Assembly (NCBI GenBank): GCA_028281485.1
Contig: JANQJT010000228.1
Location: 1 to 7,341, forward strand
Length of the DNA stretch: 7,341 bases
Direction: 5' to 3'
Source: Phycisphaeraceae bacterium
GTDB taxonomy: Bacteria > Planctomycetota > Phycisphaerae > Phycisphaerales > Zrk34
The translations under genes were made by a program, and so were the position numbers. Each line of letters begins with the position of its first letter. Positions within the stretch are counted from its first letter, which is position 1. Under the pieces are notes generated by a model. The model saw only the letters and a program-made list of their open reading frames with translations, did not search any database and had not been told where the DNA came from. Shown one piece after another: positions 1 through 5,588 of this stretch.

Positions 1-1219
1 AGATGATCTTGTCCGCACCGAGATTCACCTGCTCCAGCATGCCCGCCACGTCCTTGTCCTGGGCGCAACCGAAGATCATCACCAGCGAGTCGTACGGGAT
101 GTGCGCGCCGATCGCACGGATCAGGGCCGTCATCGACGCGGCGTTGTGAGCCCCGTCGAGCAGGATGCGCGGCTCGGGCCAGGCCAGCTCCATCCGACCC
201 TGGATCACCGTCTGACTCAGCCCCTCGATGATCTTGGGTTCGGGCGCATCGAATCCGGTTGTGCGCAGCTTATCGAGGATCGCCAGCGCCAAACCGCAGT
301 TCAGCGCCTGGTGCTCACCCTTCAGCGGCACGGGAAGGTGTTCGTAGTGAGCCTGCGGCGTGGTCAGACACACACGCGTGTGCGGACCGAGCTCGCGGCT
401 GGCCTCGAAGCGATAGCTGAACTCGATCTCCTCGCCGGCAAACTCCAGCGGCGCGCCGACTTCCTCAGCCACCTCACGCAACACCGCCGCACACTCCGGC
501 GTCTGCTGCACGGTGATCGCCGGCACGTCCTTCTTAAAGATGCCCGCCTTCTCACGCGCGATCGACGCCAGGTCCTTGCCGAGGATCTCGGTGTGGTCGA
601 AGCTGATCTGCGTGATGCCGCACACCAGCGGATCGAGCACGTTGGTCGCGTCGAGGCGACCGCCAAGGCCCGTCTCGAACACCGCGATGTCCACCGCCTG
701 CTCGGCGAAGTGCGCCACCGCCGCAGCCGTCATGATCTCGAAGAAGCTCGGTCGATCGGACACCGGCCAACGCTTGGTCTTGGTCGCGATGGTCTTGAGG
801 ATGTTGGTCAGCTCGGCCTGCCCGACCATCTGGCCGTTGATCTGGATGCGCTCACGCAGGTCGATCAGGTGCGGCGAGCTGTACAGGCCGACGGTGAAAC
901 CGCACGCCCGCAGCATGCTCTCGAGCATCGCACACGTCGAGCCCTTGCCCTTGCTGCCGGCGATGTGGACCACCTTCAACTGCTCCTGGGGATTGCCCAG
1001 ACACTTCAGCAGCTTCCGCATGCGATCGAGGTTGAACGTGGTCGTGTTGTATCGCACCTTCCGCATGCGCTCGTAGTCGGTGTGATCGAAGAGCCAGCGC
1101 AAGGCGGTGTTGTAAGTCGTGAAATTGGCGTTGCTTGCGCCTGCAGAACCCCGGCCCCGGGTAGCTGTGGTCCGCTTTTTCTTGGTGGTGGCGTTGCGCT
1201 TACGCGTTGTGGAGGGCAT
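1..1219 (-). CDS. folC: Dihydrofolate synthase / folylpolyglutamate synthase, C-terminus cut by window edge
   Basis: This Mur-ligase-family enzyme uses ATP to add glutamate to dihydropteroate and/or to folates in the cytoplasm. I translated 406 codons from the ATG at 1219 to the left edge with no stop. Visible family motifs, in order: P-loop GSKGKGST (residues 88-95), SSPHL (114-118), FFEIMTAAA (159-167), the very typical ETGLGGRLDATN (182-193), FDHTEILG (207-214), REKAGIFKK (222-230), DGAHNAAS (355-362) and the C-terminal-domain motif QDKDVAGML (387-395). Roughly 50 C-terminal residues should lie outside the window. The start is supported by an AGAGA-like ribosome site and a near-consensus promoter just upstream. 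Unusual: the first ~31 residues form a basic, Thr/Lys/Arg-rich extension before the usual start of the fold around TYNTALRWL. Whether it is bifunctional (FolC) or mono-functional cannot be told from the motifs. The family call is very secure. Confidence 0.96.
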   Translation of the reverse strand, partial: MPSTTRKRNATTKKKRTTATRGRGSAGASNANFTTYNTALRWLFDHTDYERMRKVRYNTTTFNLDRMRKLLKCLGNPQEQLKVVHIAGSKGKGSTCAMLESMLRACGFTVGLYSSPHLIDLRERIQINGQMVGQAELTNILKTIATKTKRWPVSDRPSFFEIMTAAAVAHFAEQAVDIAVFETGLGGRLDATNVLDPLVCGITQISFDHTEILGKDLASIAREKAGIFKKDVPAITVQQTPECAAVLREVAEEVGAPLEFAGEEIEFSYRFEASRELGPHTRVCLTTPQAHYEHLPVPLKGEHQALNCGLALAILDKLRTTGFDAPEPKIIEGLSQTVIQGRMELAWPEPRILLDGAHNAASMTALIRAIGAHIPYDSLVMIFGCAQDKDVAGMLEQVNLGADKII

Positions 1220-1250
1220 AGCGATTCTCTTTAAAACTGGTGAAACCGCG

Positions 1251-1279
1251 ATTGTAGAAAAATTAGCGCCCCGTGTCAA
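1251..1279 (-). promoter_or_regulatory. Sigma-70-type promoter for folC
   Basis: Read on the minus strand there is a perfect -35 box TTGACA (1274-1279), a 17-base spacer and a -10 box TACAAT (1251-1256, one mismatch to TATAAT). The predicted transcript starts near 1244, giving a leader of about 25 bases before the folC ATG at 1219. An A/T-rich tract at about 1280-1313 lies directly upstream of the -35 box and could act as an UP element. The match to the bacterial housekeeping consensus is seen directly; activity is inferred. Confidence 0.8.
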
Positions 1280-1343
1280 ACCAAAGAATATAAAGTTATT
1301 TCTATAAACAACTTGCGCGGATATCGCTGTTTTTCGCCCTCCG

Positions 1344-1373
1344 TTGCCTTCGCCCGAAGACGCGGGCTATACT
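1344..1373 (+). promoter_or_regulatory. Likely sigma-70-type promoter for leuD
   Basis: A good -10 box TATACT (1368-1373) is preceded, with an 18-base spacer, by a weaker -35 box TTGCCT (1344-1349). Transcription would start near 1380, giving a leader of about 22 bases, just long enough to hold the AGGAG ribosome site at 1390-1394. No room is left for a leucine attenuator or T-box between this promoter and the gene. The -10 is convincing; the -35 is only half-matched. Confidence 0.6.
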
Positions 1374-1401
1374 CTGCGGCTCGCCCGACAGGAGCCACAC
1401 C

Positions 1402-1959
1402 ATGAGCCAGACCATCCGCGGCAAGGCCTACGTCCTCGGTGACGACATCGACACCGACCAGATCATCCCCGCCCAGTATCTGATGTATAACCCCGCCGAC
1501 CCCGAGGAACGCAAGTACTTCGGCATGTACGCCAACGTCGGCGTCCCCGCCGGTCAGCGCGGCCTGCCCGACGGCAACATCCCCTTTGTTCCCGAAAACG
1601 AGTTCACCAGCGAATACACCATCCTCATCGGCGGCAAGAACTTCGGGTGCGGCTCGAGCCGTGAACACGCCCCCCTCGCCCTGGCCGAGGCCGGCGCCAA
1701 GGCCGTGGTTGCCGAGTTCTACGCCCGCATCTTCTTCCGCAACTGCGTCAACGGCGGCTACCTCGTGCCCTGCGAAGCCACCCAGCGACTCGTCGAAGAG
1801 ATTCACACCGGCGACGACTGCGAAATCGACGTCGAAGCCAACACCCTCACCAACCACACCCAGAACAAGACCTACGAGCTGGCCCCCCTCGGCGATGTCA
1901 AGCCCATCATCGATGCCGGCGGCGTCTTCGACTACGCCAAGCAACAGGGCATGATCTGA
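1402..1959 (+). CDS. leuD: 3-isopropylmalate dehydratase small subunit
   Basis: LeuD is the swivel-domain subunit that joins the iron-sulfur subunit LeuC to form isopropylmalate isomerase, converting 2- to 3-isopropylmalate in leucine biosynthesis in the cytoplasm. The 185-residue protein shows DDIDTDQIIPAQYL (14-27), the hallmark GGKNFGCGSSREHAP (77-91) and FYARIFFRNCVNGGYL (106-121). The specificity loop after IIPAQ reads YLMY (26-29), closer to the YLV(Y/M) form described for isopropylmalate isomerases than to the YLRT of homoaconitases. Length and the insert at about 30-65 fit the 'short' LeuD class. The ATG has AGGAG at 1390-1394, seven bases upstream. No leuC is adjacent: the neighbours are folC (divergent) and a metallopeptidase (convergent), so the partner must be encoded elsewhere. 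A related isomerase small subunit (homoaconitase or citramalate-pathway type) is the alternative, judged less likely. Confidence 0.95.
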   Translation: MSQTIRGKAYVLGDDIDTDQIIPAQYLMYNPADPEERKYFGMYANVGVPAGQRGLPDGNIPFVPENEFTSEYTILIGGKNFGCGSSREHAPLALAEAGAKAVVAEFYARIFFRNCVNGGYLVPCEATQRLVEEIHTGDDCEIDVEANTLTNHTQNKTYELAPLGDVKPIIDAGGVFDYAKQQGMI

Positions 1960-1985
1960 ATCGGATCATACTTCTTTGACTTACC

Positions 1986-2014
1986 ACAACCCCGTACGCG
2001 CGGGGTTGTTTCTT
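1986..2014 (+). terminator. Rho-independent terminator after leuD
   Basis: A 9-base-pair perfect stem, ACAACCCCG (1986-1994) with CGGGGTTGT (2001-2009), has a 6-base loop and is followed by a short T-rich tract (TTTCTT, 2009-2014). It starts 27 bases after the leuD stop and ends right at the stop codon of the convergent metallopeptidase gene. On the minus strand the hairpin is not followed by a T-tract, so it should act mainly for leuD. Confidence 0.8.
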
Positions 2015-3335
2015 ATGGGGCCGGCTTCAGCGCATCGGCTGACTTGTGTTGATCCAGGCTGATGTTGATCAGCCAGTCGCCGTTGGCAAACCGCGCGAAC
2101 TTCCGCCCCGGCAAGCCCGTCGACGACGGGCCGTCGCTCTCTGCGTCGTGCGAGACAAACACGCCCCTCGTCCCGGTCGGATTGAAATCGACAGACACCA
2201 CAAAACGATTCGGCACCTCCGTCGGCTCGATCGGCAGCACCACCCAGCGCGGCGTCCCCCGCGCAAACCGTGCGTACGGATACGTGAACTCGCGGATTGT
2301 CTTGCCGTCCGCGTCACACAGCGTCACACGGAAGTCTTCCGCCGGCGGACGCGGATGGCCGTACCGCGAACCGTGGACGCGCACCTGTGTGAGATACCAA
2401 TCGGCACCGGGCGACTCGAAGGTCACCGCGTGTCCGCTACCGGCGATCGATCGCTTGCCGGCCGGCTTGCCGTCGTCGTGGATCACCTTGACCGGCCGAT
2501 TCAACATCTCGCTCTTCTTCGCCGTCCTCACCGCAAACGCGCTGGCCGGCCTGACGACCACCAGCCGCGACTCGGCCCCGTTCCACCACTTGGCAATCTT
2601 TTCATCGTCATACAAACCAACCAGCGTCTTCCGCAGCGCCGCACCGGGATCGGTCGGATCGACCTTCGTCTCCTGCCACGCCTTAAACAGCACGGGTACC
2701 TGCTTGTCGCCAATCAACCCAACCAGCTGATGCCACAGCTCCGCGCCCTCAACGGTAGGCTGTCGCACACCGTCCATGCGCCACTGCGCCTCCAAACGCT
2801 TCGTGCCGTCGACGCGGTAGTCGTACGGATCACACCAGCCGTCATCGCCAAGCTTGTCGTACACCATGTCGACCAGGTGCGATCCCATGTAGTGTGCCCA
2901 GCCCTCTGCCGCGGCGTGACTCATCCAGCGCCGCTCTTTGAGCGTGCGATACATCGCGATGTGACCGACCTCGTGACACAAGCCGTATAGGTTGAAGATG
3001 CCCGATGCCGACGGGCGATTGAGGTCTTGCTTGCGCCGAAGCGTCAGCGTGATGCGGTCGTGGCCGTCGGTAAACAGGCGCACGCGCTGGCGGCCGTTGC
3101 AGGTGACGCTGACGGTGATCGTATCGGGCAGGTCCACGCCGTACCGCTCGATCGCCGCGTCCCGCGCCGCCTCGACCACCCCACCGATCGCCGCGGCCTG
3201 GCTCTCGTCGATCCCCTCGTAACTCACCTTCACGTGATCCGATCGCCAGATCATCACCTCTGCCTCACTCCGCATCACGACGCCCAACAACACCAATCCG
3301 CCAACCAACCCGACGATCCATTGCTTCGCTATCAC
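2013..3335 (-). CDS. Exported putative zinc metallopeptidase (HExxH-x18-E) with C-terminal beta-rich domain
   Basis: Probably a secreted or periplasmic zinc peptidase of gluzincin type; the substrate is unknown. From the GTG at 3335 (440 residues) a short signal peptide is visible: MIAKQW, a hydrophobic stretch (7-20) and a plausible signal peptidase site after SEA (23-25). The zinc site is HEVGH (121-125), followed exactly 18 residues later by the Glu of AEGWAHY (E144), the spacing of the M1-like clan. Residues about 282-427 form a separate, beta-strand-rich module with HGSRYGHPRPP, FNPTGTRGVFVSHD and a terminal GDWLINISL, looking like a jelly-roll or ligand-binding domain. Start choice: TGGAGG (3342-3347) sits 6 bases before the GTG. 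The longer ATG at 3374 has no ribosome site, lies directly after a hairpin and would put 13 extra residues ahead of the signal peptide, but cannot be excluded. I recognise no named family; the peptidase call rests on the motif. Confidence 0.85.
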   Translation of the reverse strand: MIAKQWIVGLVGGLVLLGVVMRSEAEVMIWRSDHVKVSYEGIDESQAAAIGGVVEAARDAAIERYGVDLPDTITVSVTCNGRQRVRLFTDGHDRITLTLRRKQDLNRPSASGIFNLYGLCHEVGHIAMYRTLKERRWMSHAAAEGWAHYMGSHLVDMVYDKLGDDGWCDPYDYRVDGTKRLEAQWRMDGVRQPTVEGAELWHQLVGLIGDKQVPVLFKAWQETKVDPTDPGAALRKTLVGLYDDEKIAKWWNGAESRLVVVRPASAFAVRTAKKSEMLNRPVKVIHDDGKPAGKRSIAGSGHAVTFESPGADWYLTQVRVHGSRYGHPRPPAEDFRVTLCDADGKTIREFTYPYARFARGTPRWVVLPIEPTEVPNRFVVSVDFNPTGTRGVFVSHDAESDGPSSTGLPGRKFARFANGDWLINISLDQHKSADALKPAP

Positions 3336-3341
3336 CGCTTG

Positions 3342-3347
3342 CCTCCA
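3342..3347 (-). promoter_or_regulatory. Ribosome binding site deciding the metallopeptidase start
   Basis: TGGAGG on the minus strand lies 6 bases upstream of the GTG at 3335-3333. It favours that GTG over the in-frame ATG at 3374-3372. The ATG is preceded immediately by an imperfect hairpin (CAGACG 3375-3380 with CGTCTG 3387-3392) that would hide any ribosome site there. Confidence 0.6.
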
Positions 3348-3374
3348 ATCACCCAAAGCACTCGGCCCACTCAT

Positions 3375-3452
3375 CAGACGCCGACCCGTCTGGGATTTTT
3401 AACAAAAAGACCAAACCGCCCCGCCACGCGGCAATTCTGTAGAATCGCCGCT
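3375..3452. other. Divergent intergenic region between metallopeptidase and YpdA-like genes
   Basis: This short spacer contains a 6-base-pair stem-loop (3375-3392) followed on the plus strand by GGATTTTT, then an A-rich tract (3401-3409). A -10-like TAGAAT (3440-3445) lies 7 bases before the plus-strand ATG at 3453, with no matching -35 box at 16-18 bases. That ATG has no recognisable Shine-Dalgarno. The promoters for the two genes must lie here, but neither can be assigned with confidence. Confidence 0.4.
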
Positions 3453-4370
3453 ATGCCTGACGACTCCGCCAACAAGACCTATCCCGTCGCGATCGTCGGG
3501 TCCGGCCCGGTCGCCATCGCCGGCGTCCCCCTGCTCACACCCGACCAGGCCAAGGCAACGCGCGAGCAATACCTCGCCTACCTCCGCACCGTCGTCACCA
3601 CACACGACCTGAAGGTCCACACACACACACGCGTCGAATCCATCAAACCCGACGGCGACGGCTTCCTGCTGACCACCACCAGCGCCGACCAGACAACCAC
3701 GTATCGCGCCCAAAGAATCGTGCTCGCCGTCGGCGACACCGAAACGCCCAAGCAACTGGGCATCCCCGGCGAAGACCTGCCGAACGTCACCCACGTGCTG
3801 GAAGACCCACACAAGTATTTCCAGCGCCGCCTGCTCATCGTCGGCGGCAAGAACAGCGCCGCCGAGGCCGCCCTGCGCTGTTATCACGCAGGCGTCGATG
3901 TCACCATGGCGTACCGTCGCGACGCGTTCGACAAAAAACACGTCAAGTACTGGCTACTGCCGGAATTGATCGGCCGCATCCAACGCGACGAGATCGCATG
4001 CCACTACCGCTGCGAACCCGTCGAGATCACACCCGGTCGCGTCACCGTGCGACACACCGAAGACGGTTCCACGTTCGACATCGAAACCGATTTCGTCCTG
4101 CTGGCGACGGGGTTTGTGGCCGACATGTCGCTTTTCAAGCAACTGGGCATCGAGCTGAGTGGCGACAACGAGACCCCCGCCTTCGATCCCGACACGATGC
4201 AGACCAACGCGCCCGGCGTCTACGTGGCCGGCACCGCCACCGCGGGCACACAAAACCGCTACACCGTCTTCCTCGAAAACTGTCACATCCACACCACCCG
4301 CATCGTCAATCACCTGCTCGGCCAAGCCCCGCCCCCTTCGCCTGTGCCAAACGAACTGCCCGAGTCGTGA
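3453..4370 (+). CDS. YpdA-like FAD/NAD(P) oxidoreductase with an apparent deletion in the FAD domain
   Basis: The protein belongs to the pyridine nucleotide-disulfide oxidoreductase superfamily and most resembles YpdA (bacillithiol disulfide reductase, Bdr). Visible in 305 residues: the N-terminal dinucleotide motif VGSGPVA (15-21), a YpdA-like IAGVPLLTPDQ (22-32), the NAD(P)H-binding VGGKNSAAEAAL (130-141), ATGF (218-221) and the C-terminal FAD motif GVYVAGTATAGTQ (255-267) with FLENCHIH (273-280). There is no CxxC, as in YpdA. Oddity: in YpdA relatives about 43 residues separate GxGPxG from (I)GGVPF, including the beta-2 acidic residue that binds the FAD ribose and a YPTxxxFF segment; here the two motifs are fused in frame at residues 21-22. 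FAD binding is therefore doubtful. The Cys following GGGP in Firmicutes YpdA is Val here. The ATG at 3453 is chosen because upstream in-frame sequence is only the shadow of the metallopeptidase gene. It may be a decaying gene, an assembly collapse or a repurposed NAD(P)H-binding protein. Confidence 0.85.
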   Translation: MPDDSANKTYPVAIVGSGPVAIAGVPLLTPDQAKATREQYLAYLRTVVTTHDLKVHTHTRVESIKPDGDGFLLTTTSADQTTTYRAQRIVLAVGDTETPKQLGIPGEDLPNVTHVLEDPHKYFQRRLLIVGGKNSAAEAALRCYHAGVDVTMAYRRDAFDKKHVKYWLLPELIGRIQRDEIACHYRCEPVEITPGRVTVRHTEDGSTFDIETDFVLLATGFVADMSLFKQLGIELSGDNETPAFDPDTMQTNAPGVYVAGTATAGTQNRYTVFLENCHIHTTRIVNHLLGQAPPPSPVPNELPES

Positions 4371-4381
4371 TCGACCAAACA

Positions 4382-4408
4382 GAAAACCCCGCGACGTGCG
4401 GGGTTTTC
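4382..4408. terminator. Bidirectional terminator between convergent genes
   Basis: A perfect 11-base-pair stem, GAAAACCCCGC (4382-4392) with GCGGGGTTTTC (4398-4408), closes a 5-base loop. The A4/T4 tracts inside the stem supply a U-run on both strands; on the minus strand a further TGTTT follows. It lies 11 bases after the stop of the YpdA-like gene and 43 bases after the stop of the B12-fold gene, so it should end both convergent transcripts. Confidence 0.88.
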
Positions 4409-4451
4409 GGAGCACAGATATAACCGTAACGTGGCTTGTGTACGCGATGCG

Positions 4452-5156
4452 TCAGGCGGCGCGACCCTGACGACGGCGGCGACCCACCGTCCGCTGGTCG
4501 GCGCCCATGCGCTGCTCGGACTTGTTGTTGAGTGTCGCAACCAGGCCGCTGGGGCTGTCGGTCCACACGTCGGCGCCGATCTCTTCCGCCAAGCCCTCGG
4601 CCCGGTTGAACACGCCGCCGCCGACCACGATCTGCAGCTTCGGACACACACCCATGTCGTGAAGCTGATCGATCAACACGCGGATGTTGGGCAGGTCCTG
4701 CGGCACGCTGCTGAACAGCACCAGCGCATCGGGCTCGGCCTGGCTCAGCGTGGAGACGATCTCGTCGTTGGCCACACCCCCGCCGGCGAACGTCACGCCG
4801 AAGCCCGCCGCCTCCAGCAGGTCGGCGCCCATCTGGCCCGCCAGCTCGTTCGGCTCGGTCAGGCCGCACAGGAACAAGACGCTCTTGCCGTTCGACTCTC
4901 CGACGGGCAGTCTCATCTGCATCTGGTCGGTCAGCATGCGCAGCAACCGGGTGGCGCAGTTGTGGCTGAGCACGGACAGCTGATCGTTGCGGAACAGCTG
5001 CTCGATGTGCGACAGCGTCGGCCAAAACAGCTGCTCGATGATCTGATCGGCGGGCGCGTCGGCGTCGATGCACTCCTCGACAATCGCGCGGGCGCCGGCC
5101 CGGTCACCGCTGATGAGGACTTCGAAGAACCGTTCGACGAGGGCTTGCTTGCTCAT
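4452..5156 (-). CDS. Stand-alone B12-binding-fold protein with altered cobalamin-contact residues
   Basis: The 234-residue protein has the two-part layout of CarH/MtaC-type cobalamin-binding modules. A helical cap comes first (about 1-84; SGDRAGARAIVEECI, then FWPTLSHIEQLFRNDQ and SHNCATRLLRML). A Rossmann-like domain follows (about 90-212; SVLFLCGLTEPNELAGQMGADLL, then FGVTFAGGG, DALVLFSS, LQIVVGGG and GADVWTD). The family uses an axial His in a (D/E)xHxxG-type motif; here the matching segment is EPNELAG (101-107), with Asn103 in the His position. The cap Wx9EH motif of CarH-type photoreceptors reads F55-x9-H65-N66. There is no DNA-binding, kinase or methyltransferase domain, so it may be a sensor subunit acting with a partner encoded elsewhere. 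The C-terminus is a basic tail, GRRRRQGRAA (225-234). The ATG at 5156 is chosen for AAAGG about 10 bases upstream and for the fold starting there; an in-frame ATG at 5309 would add 51 basic, low-complexity residues. Confidence 0.85.
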   Translation of the reverse strand: MSKQALVERFFEVLISGDRAGARAIVEECIDADAPADQIIEQLFWPTLSHIEQLFRNDQLSVLSHNCATRLLRMLTDQMQMRLPVGESNGKSVLFLCGLTEPNELAGQMGADLLEAAGFGVTFAGGGVANDEIVSTLSQAEPDALVLFSSVPQDLPNIRVLIDQLHDMGVCPKLQIVVGGGVFNRAEGLAEEIGADVWTDSPSGLVATLNNKSEQRMGADQRTVGRRRRQGRAA

Positions 5157-5588
5157 GGTGATGATGCCTTTCGTTGCCTTGGTCCGCAGCGCACTCGTCC
5201 GTGATCGGCTCGGCCAACTCTCTCGTTGTTGCCCCGACATCCCTGCCGGGCGGTGGTGTCCATTTGACAGAACTAACCATCGGAGACCCCCGACAAATCT
5301 CTTCACCATTTAACCTATTTTTTCTATTTTAACATATCGCCGCAGTGATATGCGTTTTTTGTCCAAAAAAAGCGATTGGTAGTTCAAGGGTGTTAAGCTG
5401 TGAAGGTCACGCCCCGCCCGATAACCAAGTCCGGGCTTCAACGCGCTCGGCTGAGATTGAGAAAAGACATGAGGCACCGGATCATTGATGCATCCAAACG
5501 CCCCAAAGTCATCTATCGGAAGCGAAACTCGCACAATCCGTGTCGATTCATTCCGACACAAATCCCACAACCGTCACAACGCGATCGC
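5157..5588. other. 432-base intergenic region with AT-rich core
   Basis: No convincing gene lies here. The core (about 5305-5375) is markedly more AT-rich than the flanks and carries T- and A-runs (5355-5360, 5365-5371), a dyad CATATC-N8-GATATG (5333-5352) and, on the minus strand, a -10-like TTAAAAT next to the dyad. This is the probable promoter zone of the B12-fold gene and would imply a leader of about 150 bases. No good -35 box at the right spacing was found, and nothing resembling the conserved core of a cobalamin riboswitch. A weak 6-base-pair hairpin, GTGTCG (5540-5545) with CGACAC (5554-5559), lies just beyond the sulfatase stop but lacks a T-run on the minus strand. Confidence 0.5.
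5333..5352. promoter_or_regulatory. Dyad-symmetric site, possible operator
   Basis: CATATC and GATATG are inverted repeats separated by 8 bases. They lie in the AT-rich core upstream of the B12-fold gene and directly adjoin the -10-like TTAAAAT on the minus strand. The spacing would suit a dimeric helix-turn-helix regulator, but the arms are short and the assignment is speculative. Confidence 0.25.

Noticed and set aside
371..382. 12-base palindrome CACACGCGTGTG, plus a CA-repeat near 3620-3632
   Set aside because: Both lie inside well-supported coding sequence and read through as ordinary codons; the lengths are compatible with chance in this composition.
101..1234. Long plus-strand open frame of 377 codons opposite folC
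   Set aside because: The minus strand carries every FolC motif; the plus frame reads as Arg/His/Leu-rich antisense sequence typical of a GC-rich gene's shadow.
1276..1944. 222-codon minus-strand frame opposite leuD
   Set aside because: It is antisense to an unmistakable LeuD; its Gly/Val/Ala-rich composition is a codon-bias artefact.
2046..2990. 314-codon plus-strand frame opposite the metallopeptidase
   Set aside because: No motifs, Arg/Leu/His-rich shadow composition; the minus strand has a signal peptide, zinc motif and ribosome site.
3027..3452. Upstream in-frame extension of the YpdA-like gene (142 extra codons), considered as a source of the missing FAD segment
   Set aside because: It overlaps the metallopeptidase in antisense, has no Rossmann motif, and the FAD motif begins only after the ATG at 3453.
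5353..5371. Possible sigma-54 promoter on the minus strand (TTTGGAC...CGC)
   Set aside because: The GG and GC elements are 9 rather than 10 bases apart and flanking consensus is poor; it is also nearly 200 bases from the gene start.
5157..5400. Cobalamin riboswitch upstream of the B12-fold gene
   Set aside because: I looked for the conserved B12-box core on the minus strand and did not find it; the gene is also not a B12 synthesis or transport gene.
5310..5570. 86-codon minus-strand frame between the sulfatase and B12-fold genes
   Set aside because: It starts at TTG with no ribosome site, has mixed GC at third codon positions unlike the neighbours, no recognisable motif, and covers the probable promoter region.
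5581..5588. 8-base palindrome GCGATCGC (HIP1-like)
   Set aside because: Only one copy was noticed in the window and it lies just outside the sulfatase stop; HIP1 abundance is a cyanobacterial feature and a single copy means little.
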